Counted from the first letter of the stretch, positions 30,967 to 39,867 are shown. The stretch is DNA of 43,085 nt from JOPF133 sp052144935 (GCA_052144935.1 JBKQPR010000086.1:1-43085), one strand, 5' to 3'. Notes: a model not told the origin generated them from the sequence alone. A program made the numbers and translations.

Positions 30967-33551
30967 TACCCTACCGAACTCCATTTGAGTGGGCTGGTGC
31001 AGGGGCGGGTGAGCGGATCGTCGAAATGATCCGGGCTGACCCGTAGGGCGTAGCCCAGGCGGCCGGTGCGTTCGGGGACGATATCCTTGCCGAACACGGC
31101 CACGGGGCCCTGCTGCTCCACCGGCGGCAGCACCATCACTTCGGTTTCTTCCAGGTGGCCGTTGTTGTCCACGCGGCCGATCACCACCTCGACCCGGACG
31201 TCGGAGGGGGCCAGTCCCGCCAGATCGATGGCGGCGCGCACGGGCACGGGCCTGCCGCTGATCAAGGAACCGCTGGGGCCGGGCGCGGCTTCCATGAAAC
31301 GCACCCGTTCCCAAACATCCCGGATGCGCTGATTCCAGAGGGCTTTCTCGCGCGCCAGGGTGTAGTGTCCGTCCACCATTCTGAGGTGCTGGGTGTGCGC
31401 CGGCTCGTACAACTCGCTCATATATTCCCGCACCATGCGGCGGCAATCGAACTGCGGGGTGACGTACTGGAGCGACTGTTTGACGCGGCGCATCCACTCG
31501 CGCGGGGTCTGCTCGCGGCGCTCGTAGAACATGGGAACGATTTCATTTTCCAGCAGCGAATAGATGGCGCTGGCGTGCAGCAGGTCCTGGTCTTCGGAGT
31601 AAGGTTCGCGGTCGCCGATGGCCCATCCGCCGCAGTTTTCGTAGGCTTCGTCGAACCAGCCATCCAGGATGCTCAGGTTGAGAACGCCGTTGATGGCGGC
31701 CTTCATCCCGCTGGTGCCGCAGGCCTCTTCGCCGCGGCGCGGATTGCTCAGCCACATATCCACTCCCTGGATCATTTCGCGGCCCACTTTCATGTCGTAG
31801 TCCTCCAGGAAGACCACGTGTTTCCAGAGGTCAGGGTCGCGGGAGAGCAGCACCACTTCGCGGATGTAGGTCTTGCCGGGCTGGTCCTTGGGGTGGGCCT
31901 TGCCGGCAATCACAATCTGCACCGGCATGTCCTTATTGAGCAGGATGCGCTTGAGCCGTTCGACGTCCTTGAAAAGCAGGGTGGCGCGTTTGTAGGTGGC
32001 GAACCGGCGGGCGAACCCGATGGTGAGGGCGTTGGGATCCAGCACCTCGGCGGCCCGCCGCACCTCCGAGGCGGAGGCCTGCCGCCGCACCGAGGAATCG
32101 TGCTGGCGGGAGCGCACGAAGTTCACCAGGCGGCGCTTGCGGCGGCGGTGAACTTCCAGCAACTCCTCGTCGGGGATCTCCTTGATCTGCTCCCAGACGC
32201 TGGTATCGTTGAAACGCTCGCGCCAGTCGGGCTGCAGGTACTGGTCGTAGAGCGCGGCCTGATCGCCATTCAGCCAGCTCGGTACGTGGACGCCGTTGGT
32301 GATCGAGGTGATGGGCACCTCCCAGACCGGCAATTGCGGCCACAGGTCGTGGAACATCTCCTGCGAAACGTGGCGGTGCAGGCGGCTGACGGCGTTGCGG
32401 TACGAGGAAGTGTTGAGCGCCAGCACGGCCATCGAGAAGCGCTCCTCGCGGTTGAAGATATTGCGCCGGCCGAGCGCCATAAGCTGTTGAAAATCGACCC
32501 CCACCTCGGCGCAATACTCGGAGAAGTAGTGGTACATCAGGCCGGAATCGAACAGATCGATGCCGGCGGGGACGGGCGTGTGGGTGGTGAAGACATTGCT
32601 GGTGCGGGCGGCCTCCAGGGATTCGTCGAAGGTGAGACGCTCATCGCGCATGTACAGGCGGATCTGCTCGAGCACCAGGAAGGCGGAATGGCCTTCATTC
32701 ATGTGGAAGACCGTGGGTTTGAGGCCCATCGCCTTGAGCGCCCGCATGCCGCCGATTCCCAGCACGATCTCCTGGCGGACGCGGGTGTCGTTATCGCCGC
32801 CATACAGCGAATCGGTGATGTCGCGATCCTGCGGCAGGATGTTTTCGGGAATATTGGTGTCCAGCAGGTAAAGTGTGATGCGGCCGACCTCCAACTTCCA
32901 GACCTGGATGTGCACGTTGCCGGTGGGCAGCTTGACGGTGACTTTGAGATCCAGCCCGGCCGCGTCCTTCACCGGCTGGACGGGCAGGGTATAGAAGTCG
33001 TTGACGGGGTAGCGCTCCTGCTGCCAGCCATCCGGGTTCAGGAACTGGCGGAAGTAGCCCTGCTGATAGAGCAAACCGAGGCCGATGAGGGGAAAATCCT
33101 GGTCGCTGGAGGACTTGAGGTGGTCGCCGGAGAGGATGCCGAGACCGCCGGAGTACACGGGGAGACATTCGGTGAGCCCGTACTCGGCGGAAAAGTAAGC
33201 GATCAGCTTGCCATCCGCGGCGGGAGCGGCCTTGCGGCTGCGGGCATCGTAGGTTTCGCAGGCCATCCGGTAGAGCGCCAGGTAGCGCGGGTCGTTGCCC
33301 ATGCGCTGCAGGGTCGCCTGGGAGACACGACCCAGCATCAAGACCGGGTTGTAACCGCATTCGCGCCACAAATTGGGATCCAGGCGCCGGAAAACCGACC
33401 TCGCGATCGGTTCCCAGCTCCACAGCACGTTGTAGGCCAATTCTGACAATCGCGGCAGAGTGGCAGGCAACGCCGGCCGAACCAGGAACTCTCGAAGAGG
33501 CTGAATATGAAAGGGCATATAGCCAAACGGAGCTACTTGCAAAATAAACAA
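30966..33551 (-). CDS. glgP: Alpha-glucan (glycogen) phosphorylase
   Basis: This enzyme releases glucose-1-phosphate from glycogen or maltodextrin with a pyridoxal-phosphate cofactor. The open frame gives 861 residues; Met12 (33518) is a likely alternative start (MPFHIQPLREFLVRP). The N-terminal DUF3417-like region (LPRLSELAYNVLWSWEPIAR) and length place it in the short TIGR02094 phosphorylase group. The PLP-binding region is clear (EEACGTSGMKAAINGVLNLS, Lys617 in the long numbering). Also visible are AYFSAEYGLTECLPVYSGGLG and ITNGVHVPSWL. It is divergent from the lytic transglycosylase, with 69 bases between. Confidence 0.95.
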   Translation of the reverse strand: MFILQVAPFGYMPFHIQPLREFLVRPALPATLPRLSELAYNVLWSWEPIARSVFRRLDPNLWRECGYNPVLMLGRVSQATLQRMGNDPRYLALYRMACETYDARSRKAAPAADGKLIAYFSAEYGLTECLPVYSGGLGILSGDHLKSSSDQDFPLIGLGLLYQQGYFRQFLNPDGWQQERYPVNDFYTLPVQPVKDAAGLDLKVTVKLPTGNVHIQVWKLEVGRITLYLLDTNIPENILPQDRDITDSLYGGDNDTRVRQEIVLGIGGMRALKAMGLKPTVFHMNEGHSAFLVLEQIRLYMRDERLTFDESLEAARTSNVFTTHTPVPAGIDLFDSGLMYHYFSEYCAEVGVDFQQLMALGRRNIFNREERFSMAVLALNTSSYRNAVSRLHRHVSQEMFHDLWPQLPVWEVPITSITNGVHVPSWLNGDQAALYDQYLQPDWRERFNDTSVWEQIKEIPDEELLEVHRRRKRRLVNFVRSRQHDSSVRRQASASEVRRAAEVLDPNALTIGFARRFATYKRATLLFKDVERLKRILLNKDMPVQIVIAGKAHPKDQPGKTYIREVVLLSRDPDLWKHVVFLEDYDMKVGREMIQGVDMWLSNPRRGEEACGTSGMKAAINGVLNLSILDGWFDEAYENCGGWAIGDREPYSEDQDLLHASAIYSLLENEIVPMFYERREQTPREWMRRVKQSLQYVTPQFDCRRMVREYMSELYEPAHTQHLRMVDGHYTLAREKALWNQRIRDVWERVRFMEAAPGPSGSLISGRPVPVRAAIDLAGLAPSDVRVEVVIGRVDNNGHLEETEVMVLPPVEQQGPVAVFGKDIVPERTGRLGYALRVSPDHFDDPLTRPCTSPLKWSSVG

Positions 33552-33620
33552 TCGGCGGAAAGCAACCCGGACTACACGGTTCGGGAATGAAATACGTCAG
33601 AATATTACAGTATAGGCCGA

Positions 33621-34265
33621 ATGCGTCTGTTTGGATTGATACTAATTCTGACCGCTGGCGGGATTTGCCGGGCGGGCGAGACTGCCGTGCTGGCCAGTGG
33701 GGCCCGTTTGCACGTGGACCGGCACGAGCTCCAGGAGGGCAAGATCCGGCTGTTTAATGGCAGCGGTTACATAGAGATGGATGCCTCCCAGGTGACCGCG
33801 TTCGAAGCCGACGAATCCCTGCCTGCCATGCTCGCCGCGGCTCCTCCGGCAGTTACATCGCAGCCTGGTACCGTACCCGCCGCCGCACAGCCAGCCACGC
33901 CGGGCGACCTGGCGGACGCCGCCGCGGACAAATACGGGCTTCCCCGCAAGCTGGTGCGCAGCGTGATGCGCGTGGAATCGGGCTTCCAGCCGGCCGCGTT
34001 GTCTCCCAAGGGGGCCCTCGGGCTGATGCAGTTGATGCCCGAGACCGCCCGCCAACTGGGTGCCGACCCCCAGGACCCCGTCCAAAACGTGGACGCCGGG
34101 GCGCGCTACCTCCGGCAGCTTCTGGAGAAGTACGACGGAGCGCTGTGGCACGCTTTGGCGGCTTACAACGCGGGCGCAGGAGCTGTCGAGAAATACCACG
34201 GGATTCCCCCCTACAACGAGACCATCGATTACGTCAACCGCGTGGATCGGGAGCTGAAGAAGTAG
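33621..34265 (+). CDS. Lytic transglycosylase, SLT domain
   Basis: This 214-residue exported protein cleaves peptidoglycan glycan strands. A signal peptide (MRLFGLILILTAGGICRA) is followed by a small beta domain (TAVLASGARLHVDRHEL), a Pro/Ala linker, then a goose-lysozyme-like SLT domain (~95-214) with catalytic Glu119 in RVESGFQPAALSPKGALGLMQLMPETA and the YNAGAGAVEKYHGIPPYNET motif. Typical for MltE/Slt C-terminal catalytic units. AT-rich sequence upstream (aatattacagtatagg) holds candidate -10 boxes. It may work with the cell-wall cluster downstream, but it is not in the same operon. Confidence 0.92.
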   Translation: MRLFGLILILTAGGICRAGETAVLASGARLHVDRHELQEGKIRLFNGSGYIEMDASQVTAFEADESLPAMLAAAPPAVTSQPGTVPAAAQPATPGDLADAAADKYGLPRKLVRSVMRVESGFQPAALSPKGALGLMQLMPETARQLGADPQDPVQNVDAGARYLRQLLEKYDGALWHALAAYNAGAGAVEKYHGIPPYNETIDYVNRVDRELKK

Positions 34266-35390
34266 GCGGGGTGCCCATTCCCCCGCGGAGCCTTCGCGCC
34301 GACTGATGTCGATGTTCCCGGAGCGAGGAAACTTCCGTGGCAGCGTCGGCAATAGCATACTTTTCTGACATTTTGACTACGCCGCCCACTGAAAATAAAG
34401 GACTTCCATGAAGTTTCCGGAGAGTGCCAGACCAAACCCGGGGTTTTTGGTACCGCCAGGCTGGAAACCCAGGTGGAGTTGCAGGGACGGCGAAGGGCCA
34501 AGGCAAAAGCCGAGAGGCACGCGCCGGAACGGCGCCATCCGGACCACATGACGCCGGCAATGCCATGAGAAGTTCGGGGTGGATGTGTGTTACTGCCCCT
34601 AACGCCCTTGCGCCAGGTAGGACCGGCAATGCCATGAGAAGTTCGGGGTGGATGTGTGTGCCATTCCAGGCAGGCATGAAGCGGGGCCGCATGGGGAAAC
34701 GCTTCCGGGGGAAGTGGGCCCACCCGGAGGCATCCCACAGTGCCAGCTAGATCCAGACGCTCACCCCGGAAGCGCCGGGTGCCCGCCGAAACACACCGCC
34801 GCTCAAAAGCACGCCAGTGTCCGACGCGAAACCATCCGTGTCGACCGCGCCCGATCAGCCTGCTGGTGGCCGGGAGAAACCTGGTTGGCCGTCGTTGGGG
34901 TCCCTGCCGAACCGGGCTAACCGTTTTCAGTAACCAACTTCCCCGATCGGAATTTCCTTTCCCTCCTGCCACTTACACGCGCCGCCGCCCAGCCGGAGCC
35001 ATCTCCCATGCTACAAGTCGGGTGAGGTACGCGATATGTCACAGTCAATTGCCGCGCGATCGGGGAGTTCGAGGTTCCCGCAGGTGAACTGGGATCTGTG
35101 GGGACCGGCTCAAGGAATTGAAATAGTTCGAGTTATCAGAAATTGGCTTCGTTCCGTATTTCCGCCTCCGGGCATGCCGCCGAACGCCCGCCGGATCCCT
35201 CTCTCCCAGCCCCGGTTCTCCGGCTCTTACTGGATTTTAATGTCCGCCACCGCACAAACCGCCCAAACGCACGAAACCCGCCAACCACCGTTCCGTCTAC
35301 TATGGAGTCCCGCGTCTGGTGCGGCGGCCGCGACGAGCGAGGGCCGCCGCCGGTGAAGCTTGCTCGCTCCCTAGGGTAACGGGTGTCCTC
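34266..35390. other. 1.1-kb gene-poor region
   Basis: No reading frame here looks coding. The region holds a perfect 37-bp direct repeat (listed separately) and otherwise mixed-composition sequence, including an AT-richer patch around 34350-34410 that could be gene debris. It carries the upstream region of the FHA gene. No promoter could be named with confidence. Confidence 0.5.
34554..34659. repeat. 37-bp direct repeat
   Basis: Two identical 37-bp copies start at 34554 and 34623 (ccggcaatgccatgagaagt, continuing through ttcggggtggatgtgtgt), a period of 69 bases. The spacer (34591-34622) differs. No associated cas or recombinase gene is present. Confidence 0.88.
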
Positions 35391-36194
35391 ATGCCGCAGA
35401 CCGGAACCAAATTTCCCCAGACCCGCATCAGCGGGCAAATCATCATTGACGAAATCGTCCGCAACATGGAACTGGGCCGGCTGGAGATGGGTTACAGCAT
35501 TCTGCTGCCCTGCATCTTCAGCATTTACCTGCATCCCGACGATTATGCGCGCATCGCCGGCGTGCAGGAGATTATCCGGGACGACGCCAAACGGGTCCTC
35601 AGCGCCCGCCTCGCCGAGTGGAACGGCCGCGGCTCCCTGTTCCGCCGGGGCGGTCCGCGCAAGGACTTTCGCATTGCGCAGAGCGACTGGTCGATCGAGT
35701 TCTTCGCCGATACTGAAGGCTCCGTGCCGCCCGGCGATGTCGAGATCCACTCCGAGTTGAACGACGTGCAACAGCCCGGCTATCGCGGCGTCAAGACCAC
35801 CCTGATCGAACGCGAGCCTTCAGTCACCTCCGCCCGCGTGGCGCACGACCGCGGTACCCGCCGCCAGGCCGGCAATGTCTTCGCCGAAATCCGCTACCAG
35901 GACGATTCCGGCCCGCAGACCTACTTCGTCACGCAGAACGAAATCAGCATCGGACGTGGCGGCGAGGATCTATGGGTCGATCTGCCGCTTTACACCAACG
36001 ACGAAGTTTCCCGCGAGCACCTGCGCCTGCGCCGCGATCCCGCCACCGGCGCCTTCACGCTCCTCGACAAGAGCCGTAACGGCACCTGGCTCAACGGCCG
36101 GAAGCTGGGCCGCGGCGCCGAGGAGAAGCTGCCCGACCGCGCCGAAATCGGCGTCGCTGAAGTCGTCAAGCTCTCCTTTGAGGCGCGGAGGTAA
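35391..36194 (+). CDS. FhaA-like FHA-domain protein (DUF3662 + FHA)
   Basis: The chosen start is ATG 35391 (267 residues). The N-terminal ~120 residues (ISGQIIIDEIVRNMELGRL, ARIAGVQEIIRDDAKRVLSARLAEWN) match the DUF3662 domain of actinobacterial FhaA. The C-terminal FHA domain (~178-267) shows ISIGRGG, SREHLRLRRD and SRNGTWLNGRKL, the phosphothreonine-binding core. It should bind Thr-phosphorylated partners, plausibly made by the kinase encoded three ORFs downstream. In mycobacteria FhaA is tied to peptidoglycan synthesis, and the gene order here is similar. Confidence 0.9.
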   Translation: MPQTGTKFPQTRISGQIIIDEIVRNMELGRLEMGYSILLPCIFSIYLHPDDYARIAGVQEIIRDDAKRVLSARLAEWNGRGSLFRRGGPRKDFRIAQSDWSIEFFADTEGSVPPGDVEIHSELNDVQQPGYRGVKTTLIEREPSVTSARVAHDRGTRRQAGNVFAEIRYQDDSGPQTYFVTQNEISIGRGGEDLWVDLPLYTNDEVSREHLRLRRDPATGAFTLLDKSRNGTWLNGRKLGRGAEEKLPDRAEIGVAEVVKLSFEARR

Positions 36195-36198
36195 TGCC

Positions 36199-36294
36199 GT
36201 GGGCCTCGATCAACTCTACCGGCTGCACACGCCCTTCGTGATCGCCTTCCTGGCGGTGGTGGTGGTATTCGTGATCGCGGGGAGCCGCCGATGA
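36199..36294 (+). CDS. 31-residue single-span membrane peptide
   Basis: A GTG start at 36199 follows the FHA stop by four bases and encodes 31 residues. LYRLHTPFVIAFLAVVVVFVIAGSRR forms one hydrophobic helix with a basic C-terminal end. The TGA overlaps the next ATG (ATGA, 36291-36294), an arrangement typical of coupled genes. Its position in a cell-envelope signalling cluster suggests a small membrane partner, or a remnant of an fhaB-like membrane protein. It is short, so the call rests on coupling and hydrophobicity only. Confidence 0.55.
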   Translation: MGLDQLYRLHTPFVIAFLAVVVVFVIAGSRR

Positions 36295-36647
36295 CCCCCG
36301 CATTGGTCTCGGCCGTGACCTGGCATGGACGGGGCAAGACGTGGCGCAGGCTCTCAGCCGGGGTGCCCTCTGGGCCCGTCGAGTCTCGACTCGACGCTCT
36401 TGCGGCTTGGGGCAACGAGCGGCGGCACGAGCGGCGGGCTATCCCTGGCGGGAACGTCTCTGGCGGGAGGAACCCTCGACGCGGAGCGGGCCAAGTGTCG
36501 AGACGACTCTCGACGCGGCAGGCTGAAGCCTGCGCCACAGCGGCAGACTGTGAAGTTATCCTATCGCGGAGCCCACGGCATGCCCTGGCGCCTTGGCGAG
36601 CTTGCCCTGCTTCGCACCAAGCGCCCACGGAGCGCCCCCGCCGATGA
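36291..36647 (+). CDS. Repeat-rich coupled ORF of doubtful status
   Basis: A 118-codon frame overlaps the upstream peptide gene by ATGA and the downstream phosphatase start by ATGA (36644-36647), the pattern of a translated operon member. Its sequence, however, is mostly short palindromes (gtcgagt-ctcg-actcgac, 36378-36395; gtcgaga-cgac-tctcgac, 36497-36514; gcaggct-ga-agcctgc, 36518-36533) and the product is a basic Arg/Ala/Gly-rich string with no recognisable domain. It is either a gene overwritten by repeats or an intergenic repeat cluster that happens to stay open. Confidence 0.3.
   Translation: MTPALVSAVTWHGRGKTWRRLSAGVPSGPVESRLDALAAWGNERRHERRAIPGGNVSGGRNPRRGAGQVSRRLSTRQAEACATAADCEVILSRSPRHALAPWRACPASHQAPTERPRR
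36365..36537. repeat. Cluster of short palindromic repeats
   Basis: Three hairpin-forming palindromes (36378-36395, 36497-36514, 36518-36533) and one copy of the 13-mer gccctctgggccc (36365-36377) lie between the FHA and phosphatase genes. Related text (ctcaggctctcagcc...) recurs in the 39274-39867 gap. Confidence 0.7.
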
Positions 36648-37549
36648 GCGGCGCCCTGGTTTCCGCCGCCGCCACCGACACCGGCCTGGTGCGCGAGCGC
36701 AATGAAGACCGCTTCTGGATCGATGCCCGCCGCGGCGTTTTCCTGGTGGTGGACGGCGTGGGGGGCCAGGCGGCCGGCGAGGTGGCCGCGCAAACCGCCG
36801 TGGACGCCATCCGGGAAAGCATCTTCCAGCCCGGCACGCCCGAAGCCCGCATCCGCGCCGCCATCGCGCACGCCAACAACCGCATCTTCGAAAAGGCCAC
36901 CGGCGAACTTCAGGGCATGGCCTGCGTGCTTACCGTCGCGCTGGTGGAAGCGGGCGAGGTCACCATCGGCCACGTGGGCGATTCGCGCCTGTATCTCATT
37001 TGGAGGGGCGCTATCCGCAAACTCACCTCCGACCATTCTCCGGTGGGCGAAGAGGAAGACGCCGGCGAGCTCCCGGAGGAGCAGGCCATGCTGCACCCGC
37101 GCCGCAACGAGGTGTTTCGCGAGGTTGGCTCGCGGTGGCGCGCAGCCGACGAGGAGGAGTTCATCGAGATCCGGCGCTGCCGCTTCCGCCCCGATGCCGC
37201 CCTGCTGCTCTGCAGCGATGGGCTCACCGACCTGGTGACCGCCGCGCGCGTGCGCGAAATCGTCGAGCGCTACGAGGGCGACCCTGCCCGCGTCGCGGTC
37301 GAACTGGTGGAGGCCGCCAACCTGGCCGGCGGCATCGACAACGTCACCGCGCTGTTCGTGGCCGGCGCGGAATTCCGCGGGGCGCCCTCCGGGGGGCCCT
37401 CTGGGCCCGGCGGAGCCACCCGCCCGCGCTTCTCGACCACCCGCGTGAGTCTGCGGCGCAGCCTGCTCACCGGCAGGCTGGCGTTTCTGCTCTATGGGCT
37501 GACGATCGGAATGTTGGTGTGGGCGGTGGTCCGGGCCGCCAAGGGATAA
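36644..37549 (+). CDS. PP2C-type Ser/Thr phosphatase with C-terminal membrane anchor
   Basis: The start is ATG 36644 (301 residues). PP2C motifs occur in order: VRERNEDRFWID, LVVDGVGGQAAGE (metal-binding Asp), GHVGDSRLYLIWRG, LTSDHSPV, LLCSDGLTDLV and GGIDNVTALFV. A Gly/Pro-rich linker (RGAPSGGPSGPGGATRP) built partly from a repeat element leads to a single C-terminal helix (LAFLLYGLTIGMLVWAVV). Architecture and gene order resemble PstP of actinobacteria, which reverses kinase phosphorylation of cell-wall proteins. The next kinase gene starts two bases after its stop. Confidence 0.93.
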   Translation: MSGALVSAAATDTGLVRERNEDRFWIDARRGVFLVVDGVGGQAAGEVAAQTAVDAIRESIFQPGTPEARIRAAIAHANNRIFEKATGELQGMACVLTVALVEAGEVTIGHVGDSRLYLIWRGAIRKLTSDHSPVGEEEDAGELPEEQAMLHPRRNEVFREVGSRWRAADEEEFIEIRRCRFRPDAALLLCSDGLTDLVTAARVREIVERYEGDPARVAVELVEAANLAGGIDNVTALFVAGAEFRGAPSGGPSGPGGATRPRFSTTRVSLRRSLLTGRLAFLLYGLTIGMLVWAVVRAAKG

Positions 37550-37551
37550 CC

Positions 37552-39273
37552 ATGACTGCTCCCACCCGCATAGGCCGCTATGAAATTGTCCGCCGCATCG
37601 GCAAGAGCATGACGGAGGTCTACCTGGCCATCGATACGGTGGAGAACCGCCAGGCCGTGCTCAAGCTGGTGAAGATCGGCGCCGATCGCGTCACCCAGTT
37701 GGTGCTGGAAGCGGAACGCCGCGGCGCAGCCATCCAGAAAGAGCTGCACGCGATCGACCCGCGCATGGTGGAGATCTACGAATTCGGCGACCTGGATGGC
37801 TACTTCTTCGTGGCCATGCAATATGTGGAAGGGCGCAGCCTGGCGGAGGTTCTGGGCAGGGAGCACACCATCGACCCCCTCCGCGCAGCCGCCATCGCGC
37901 TCGAAATCTGCGAGCAGTTGGCCAAGTTTCACTCCTGGCAATCCACCGTGGTACACGGCGATATCAAGCCGTCCAACATTCATCTGGGGCCTCACGACAC
38001 GGTGCGGCTGCTGGATTTCGGCATCGCCAAACGGTTGCGGCCGAATTGCAACGTGACCGACCACAACTTCGGCAGCCCCGGCTACTGCTCGCCGGAGCGG
38101 CTGACGCGCGCGGAAGTGGATCCGCAATCGGACCTGTGGGCGCTGGGCGCCACGTTGTACGAAATGCTGTCGGGCGCGCCGCCTTATCAGGCCGACAGCA
38201 CTGCCAAGCTGGAGAACCTGATTCGCTCGAAGCGGCCTCCGCGGGCCCTGCCCACCTCCTGCCCGCGAGGCTTGCGGGCCATCGTGACCAAGGCGCTGGC
38301 GCCCTATGCCGCCGAGCGCTATGGCTCGGCCGGCGAGATGCAGGCGGATCTGCAGGCGTTTCTGGAGCACAAGCTCACGCTGGCGGAAAAGGAGCGCCGG
38401 GCCTGGAGTGCCAACGCCACCCTGGAAGCGGCGCGCGAATGTCTGCGCCGCGCCAGCCGCACGGTGGGCCGCGGGGGAGGCGCTACGTGGGCCCGTCTGC
38501 GGGCGCCCGGCGCGGCGGCGTCATTCCTGGGCGGGATGGCTTTGTGGATCGGCGGCACCTTCGGCTGGCAGGCTTTAGAGGCCCGCCGCGCGCCGGGCCC
38601 AGGGGGCACTCCGGGACCAGGGGGCGTCGCCACAACAGCTCCAGCCCCGGCCACCGTGGTCCCTTCCATCGACTTGCCGCACTTATACGTGGAGGAGGCC
38701 GATCGCGTTCTCGGCTCCTATCGCGCCAGCCAGGACAACGCGCTACAGGATTTCGATTGGCAGAAGGCCGAGTTGTGCCTCACGCGGGCGCGTCAACTGG
38801 GCGCTTCGGGCGATGCGGTCGTGGGCGAACTGGCGCTCAGCCGGGGCTACGCCATCCTGGAGCGGCTGGCGGGATCGCAATATTCCGCGGGGGCCCAAGC
38901 CCAGCAGAGCGCCGAGGCGCGCAGCCAGTTCGAAGCCGCCGCGCGGGCTCTGCCGCTCGATCCCGATCCGCACCTGGCGCTGGCGCGGCTGTCGGTTTAC
39001 CAAGAGGGATCGCCGGAACGCGCCGTGGCCGAGTTCGCCCTCGCGGAAAAGCTGGGCGCCGAGCCGGGCCGCCGTGAGATCGAGCAACAGGCCGACGCCT
39101 ACCGCCTGCGGGCCGAACGCCGATGGTCCTGGCAGGACGCGCAGACCGCCCGCGCGCTCTACCAGCGCATCCCGGGCTTCGACCAGGCGGACCGGCATTT
39201 GAAGGAACTCGACAGGATTCACAGGCCGGTAAGATACCGAGCGACATATGCCAGGAGGCGGCGATGGCGGTAG
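37552..39273 (+). CDS. Membrane Ser/Thr kinase, non-RD with degenerate glycine loop, TPR-like C-terminus
   Basis: This 573-residue protein starts two bases after the phosphatase gene. The kinase domain (residues ~8-275) has an atypical nucleotide loop (RIGKSMTEVYLAI, with the second and third glycines absent), the expected Lys in AVLKLVK, HGDIKPSN in place of HRDxKxxN, an intact DFG (LLDFGIAK) and FGSPGYCSPERL. A single helix follows near 325-345 (ASFLGGMALWIGGTFGW), then a Pro/Gly linker and an Ala-rich helical region like TPRs (ALPLDPDPHLALARLSVYQEG). No PASTA domains. The catalytic Lys, Asp and Asn remain, so activity is plausible. Confidence 0.9.
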   Translation: MTAPTRIGRYEIVRRIGKSMTEVYLAIDTVENRQAVLKLVKIGADRVTQLVLEAERRGAAIQKELHAIDPRMVEIYEFGDLDGYFFVAMQYVEGRSLAEVLGREHTIDPLRAAAIALEICEQLAKFHSWQSTVVHGDIKPSNIHLGPHDTVRLLDFGIAKRLRPNCNVTDHNFGSPGYCSPERLTRAEVDPQSDLWALGATLYEMLSGAPPYQADSTAKLENLIRSKRPPRALPTSCPRGLRAIVTKALAPYAAERYGSAGEMQADLQAFLEHKLTLAEKERRAWSANATLEAARECLRRASRTVGRGGGATWARLRAPGAAASFLGGMALWIGGTFGWQALEARRAPGPGGTPGPGGVATTAPAPATVVPSIDLPHLYVEEADRVLGSYRASQDNALQDFDWQKAELCLTRARQLGASGDAVVGELALSRGYAILERLAGSQYSAGAQAQQSAEARSQFEAAARALPLDPDPHLALARLSVYQEGSPERAVAEFALAEKLGAEPGRREIEQQADAYRLRAERRWSWQDAQTARALYQRIPGFDQADRHLKELDRIHRPVRYRATYARRRRWR

Positions 39274-39867
39274 CGCAGGGCAGGACGTCCACGCGTGGCT
39301 GTCGTGCAAGGTTAAGTTGCTTGTTTTCAACTGACCGATGGCCACGGTCTGGCCGTTTTGCCGTGGTAGGGCAGGCGATTCGCCTGCCCTATGGGTCCGG
39401 CGAGCTTCGCTCGCCCCTGGAGATTGGCCGTTCCGAGGCCCCCCATAGGGCAGGGCCAGGAGGGCGCCTTCGCTTTGTGTGGTGTGCCCCAGAAGCGGCG
39501 TGGCTCAGGCTCTCAGCCCGGTACCCGCTGGGTTCCTCCCCGCTCGTGTGGGCGCTTGCCGGTGCTTCGCACCGCCGGCAGGGTCGAAAACCCCCCGCCG
39601 CTCATGCCCGGGTTGCCGCTTGCAGTGGGCCGCCCACTGGCCCGGTTTTTCATGAAATCCGCGGGCCGCAAACCCATCCCAACAGGCGACGAAAGGCGGG
39701 GAAGCGCTACGGATCCCTGCCCGACGGAAAATCATGGTGGTCGCGCGAAGAGTTGACGCTGAGGCGATACCGGGTGTGTACGCAATGGCCGATCTCCAGC
39801 GGCGCGCTTCAATCGCCCTCTGGCAGGCGAATCGCTTGCCCCGCCTGCCATCTGCACGGAGGCCCCC
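39274..39867. other. Repeat-rich gap before the SEDS-PBP fusion gene
   Basis: This gap has no supportable gene. It contains palindromes agggcaggcga-t-tcgcctgccct (39368-39390), ggcgagc-ttc-gctcgcc (39399-39415), ggtgc-ttc-gcacc near 39560 and cagtgggc-c-gcccactg (39623-39639), the last followed seven bases later by a T5 run. Text at 39500-39550 resembles the repeat cluster at 36340-36380. GGAGG at 39858-39862 is the ribosome site of the next gene. Confidence 0.6.
39368..39415. repeat. Pair of adjacent perfect hairpin repeats
   Basis: The palindrome agggcaggcga-t-tcgcctgccct (39368-39390) is followed closely by ggcgagc-ttc-gctcgcc (39399-39415). Both are REP-like and have no T tract. A fragment of the first (ggcaggcgaatcgcttgcc) recurs around 39825, just before the fusion gene. 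Confidence 0.75.

Noticed and set aside
31155..33446. 763-codon frame opposite the glucan phosphorylase
   Set aside because: It is a mirror of the phosphorylase coding strand with no domain signature.
34554..34659. Minimal CRISPR array
   Set aside because: Only two repeats, no cas genes and no internal dyad; kept as a direct repeat only.
34229..34972. 247-codon minus-strand frame in the gene desert
   Set aside because: It contains the 37-bp repeat translated twice and otherwise looks non-coding, and it overlaps the transglycosylase 3' end.
39623..39650. Rho-independent terminator after the kinase gene
   Set aside because: The hairpin cagtgggc/gcccactg is separated from the T5 run by seven bases and lies about 350 bases past the kinase stop; too weak to call.
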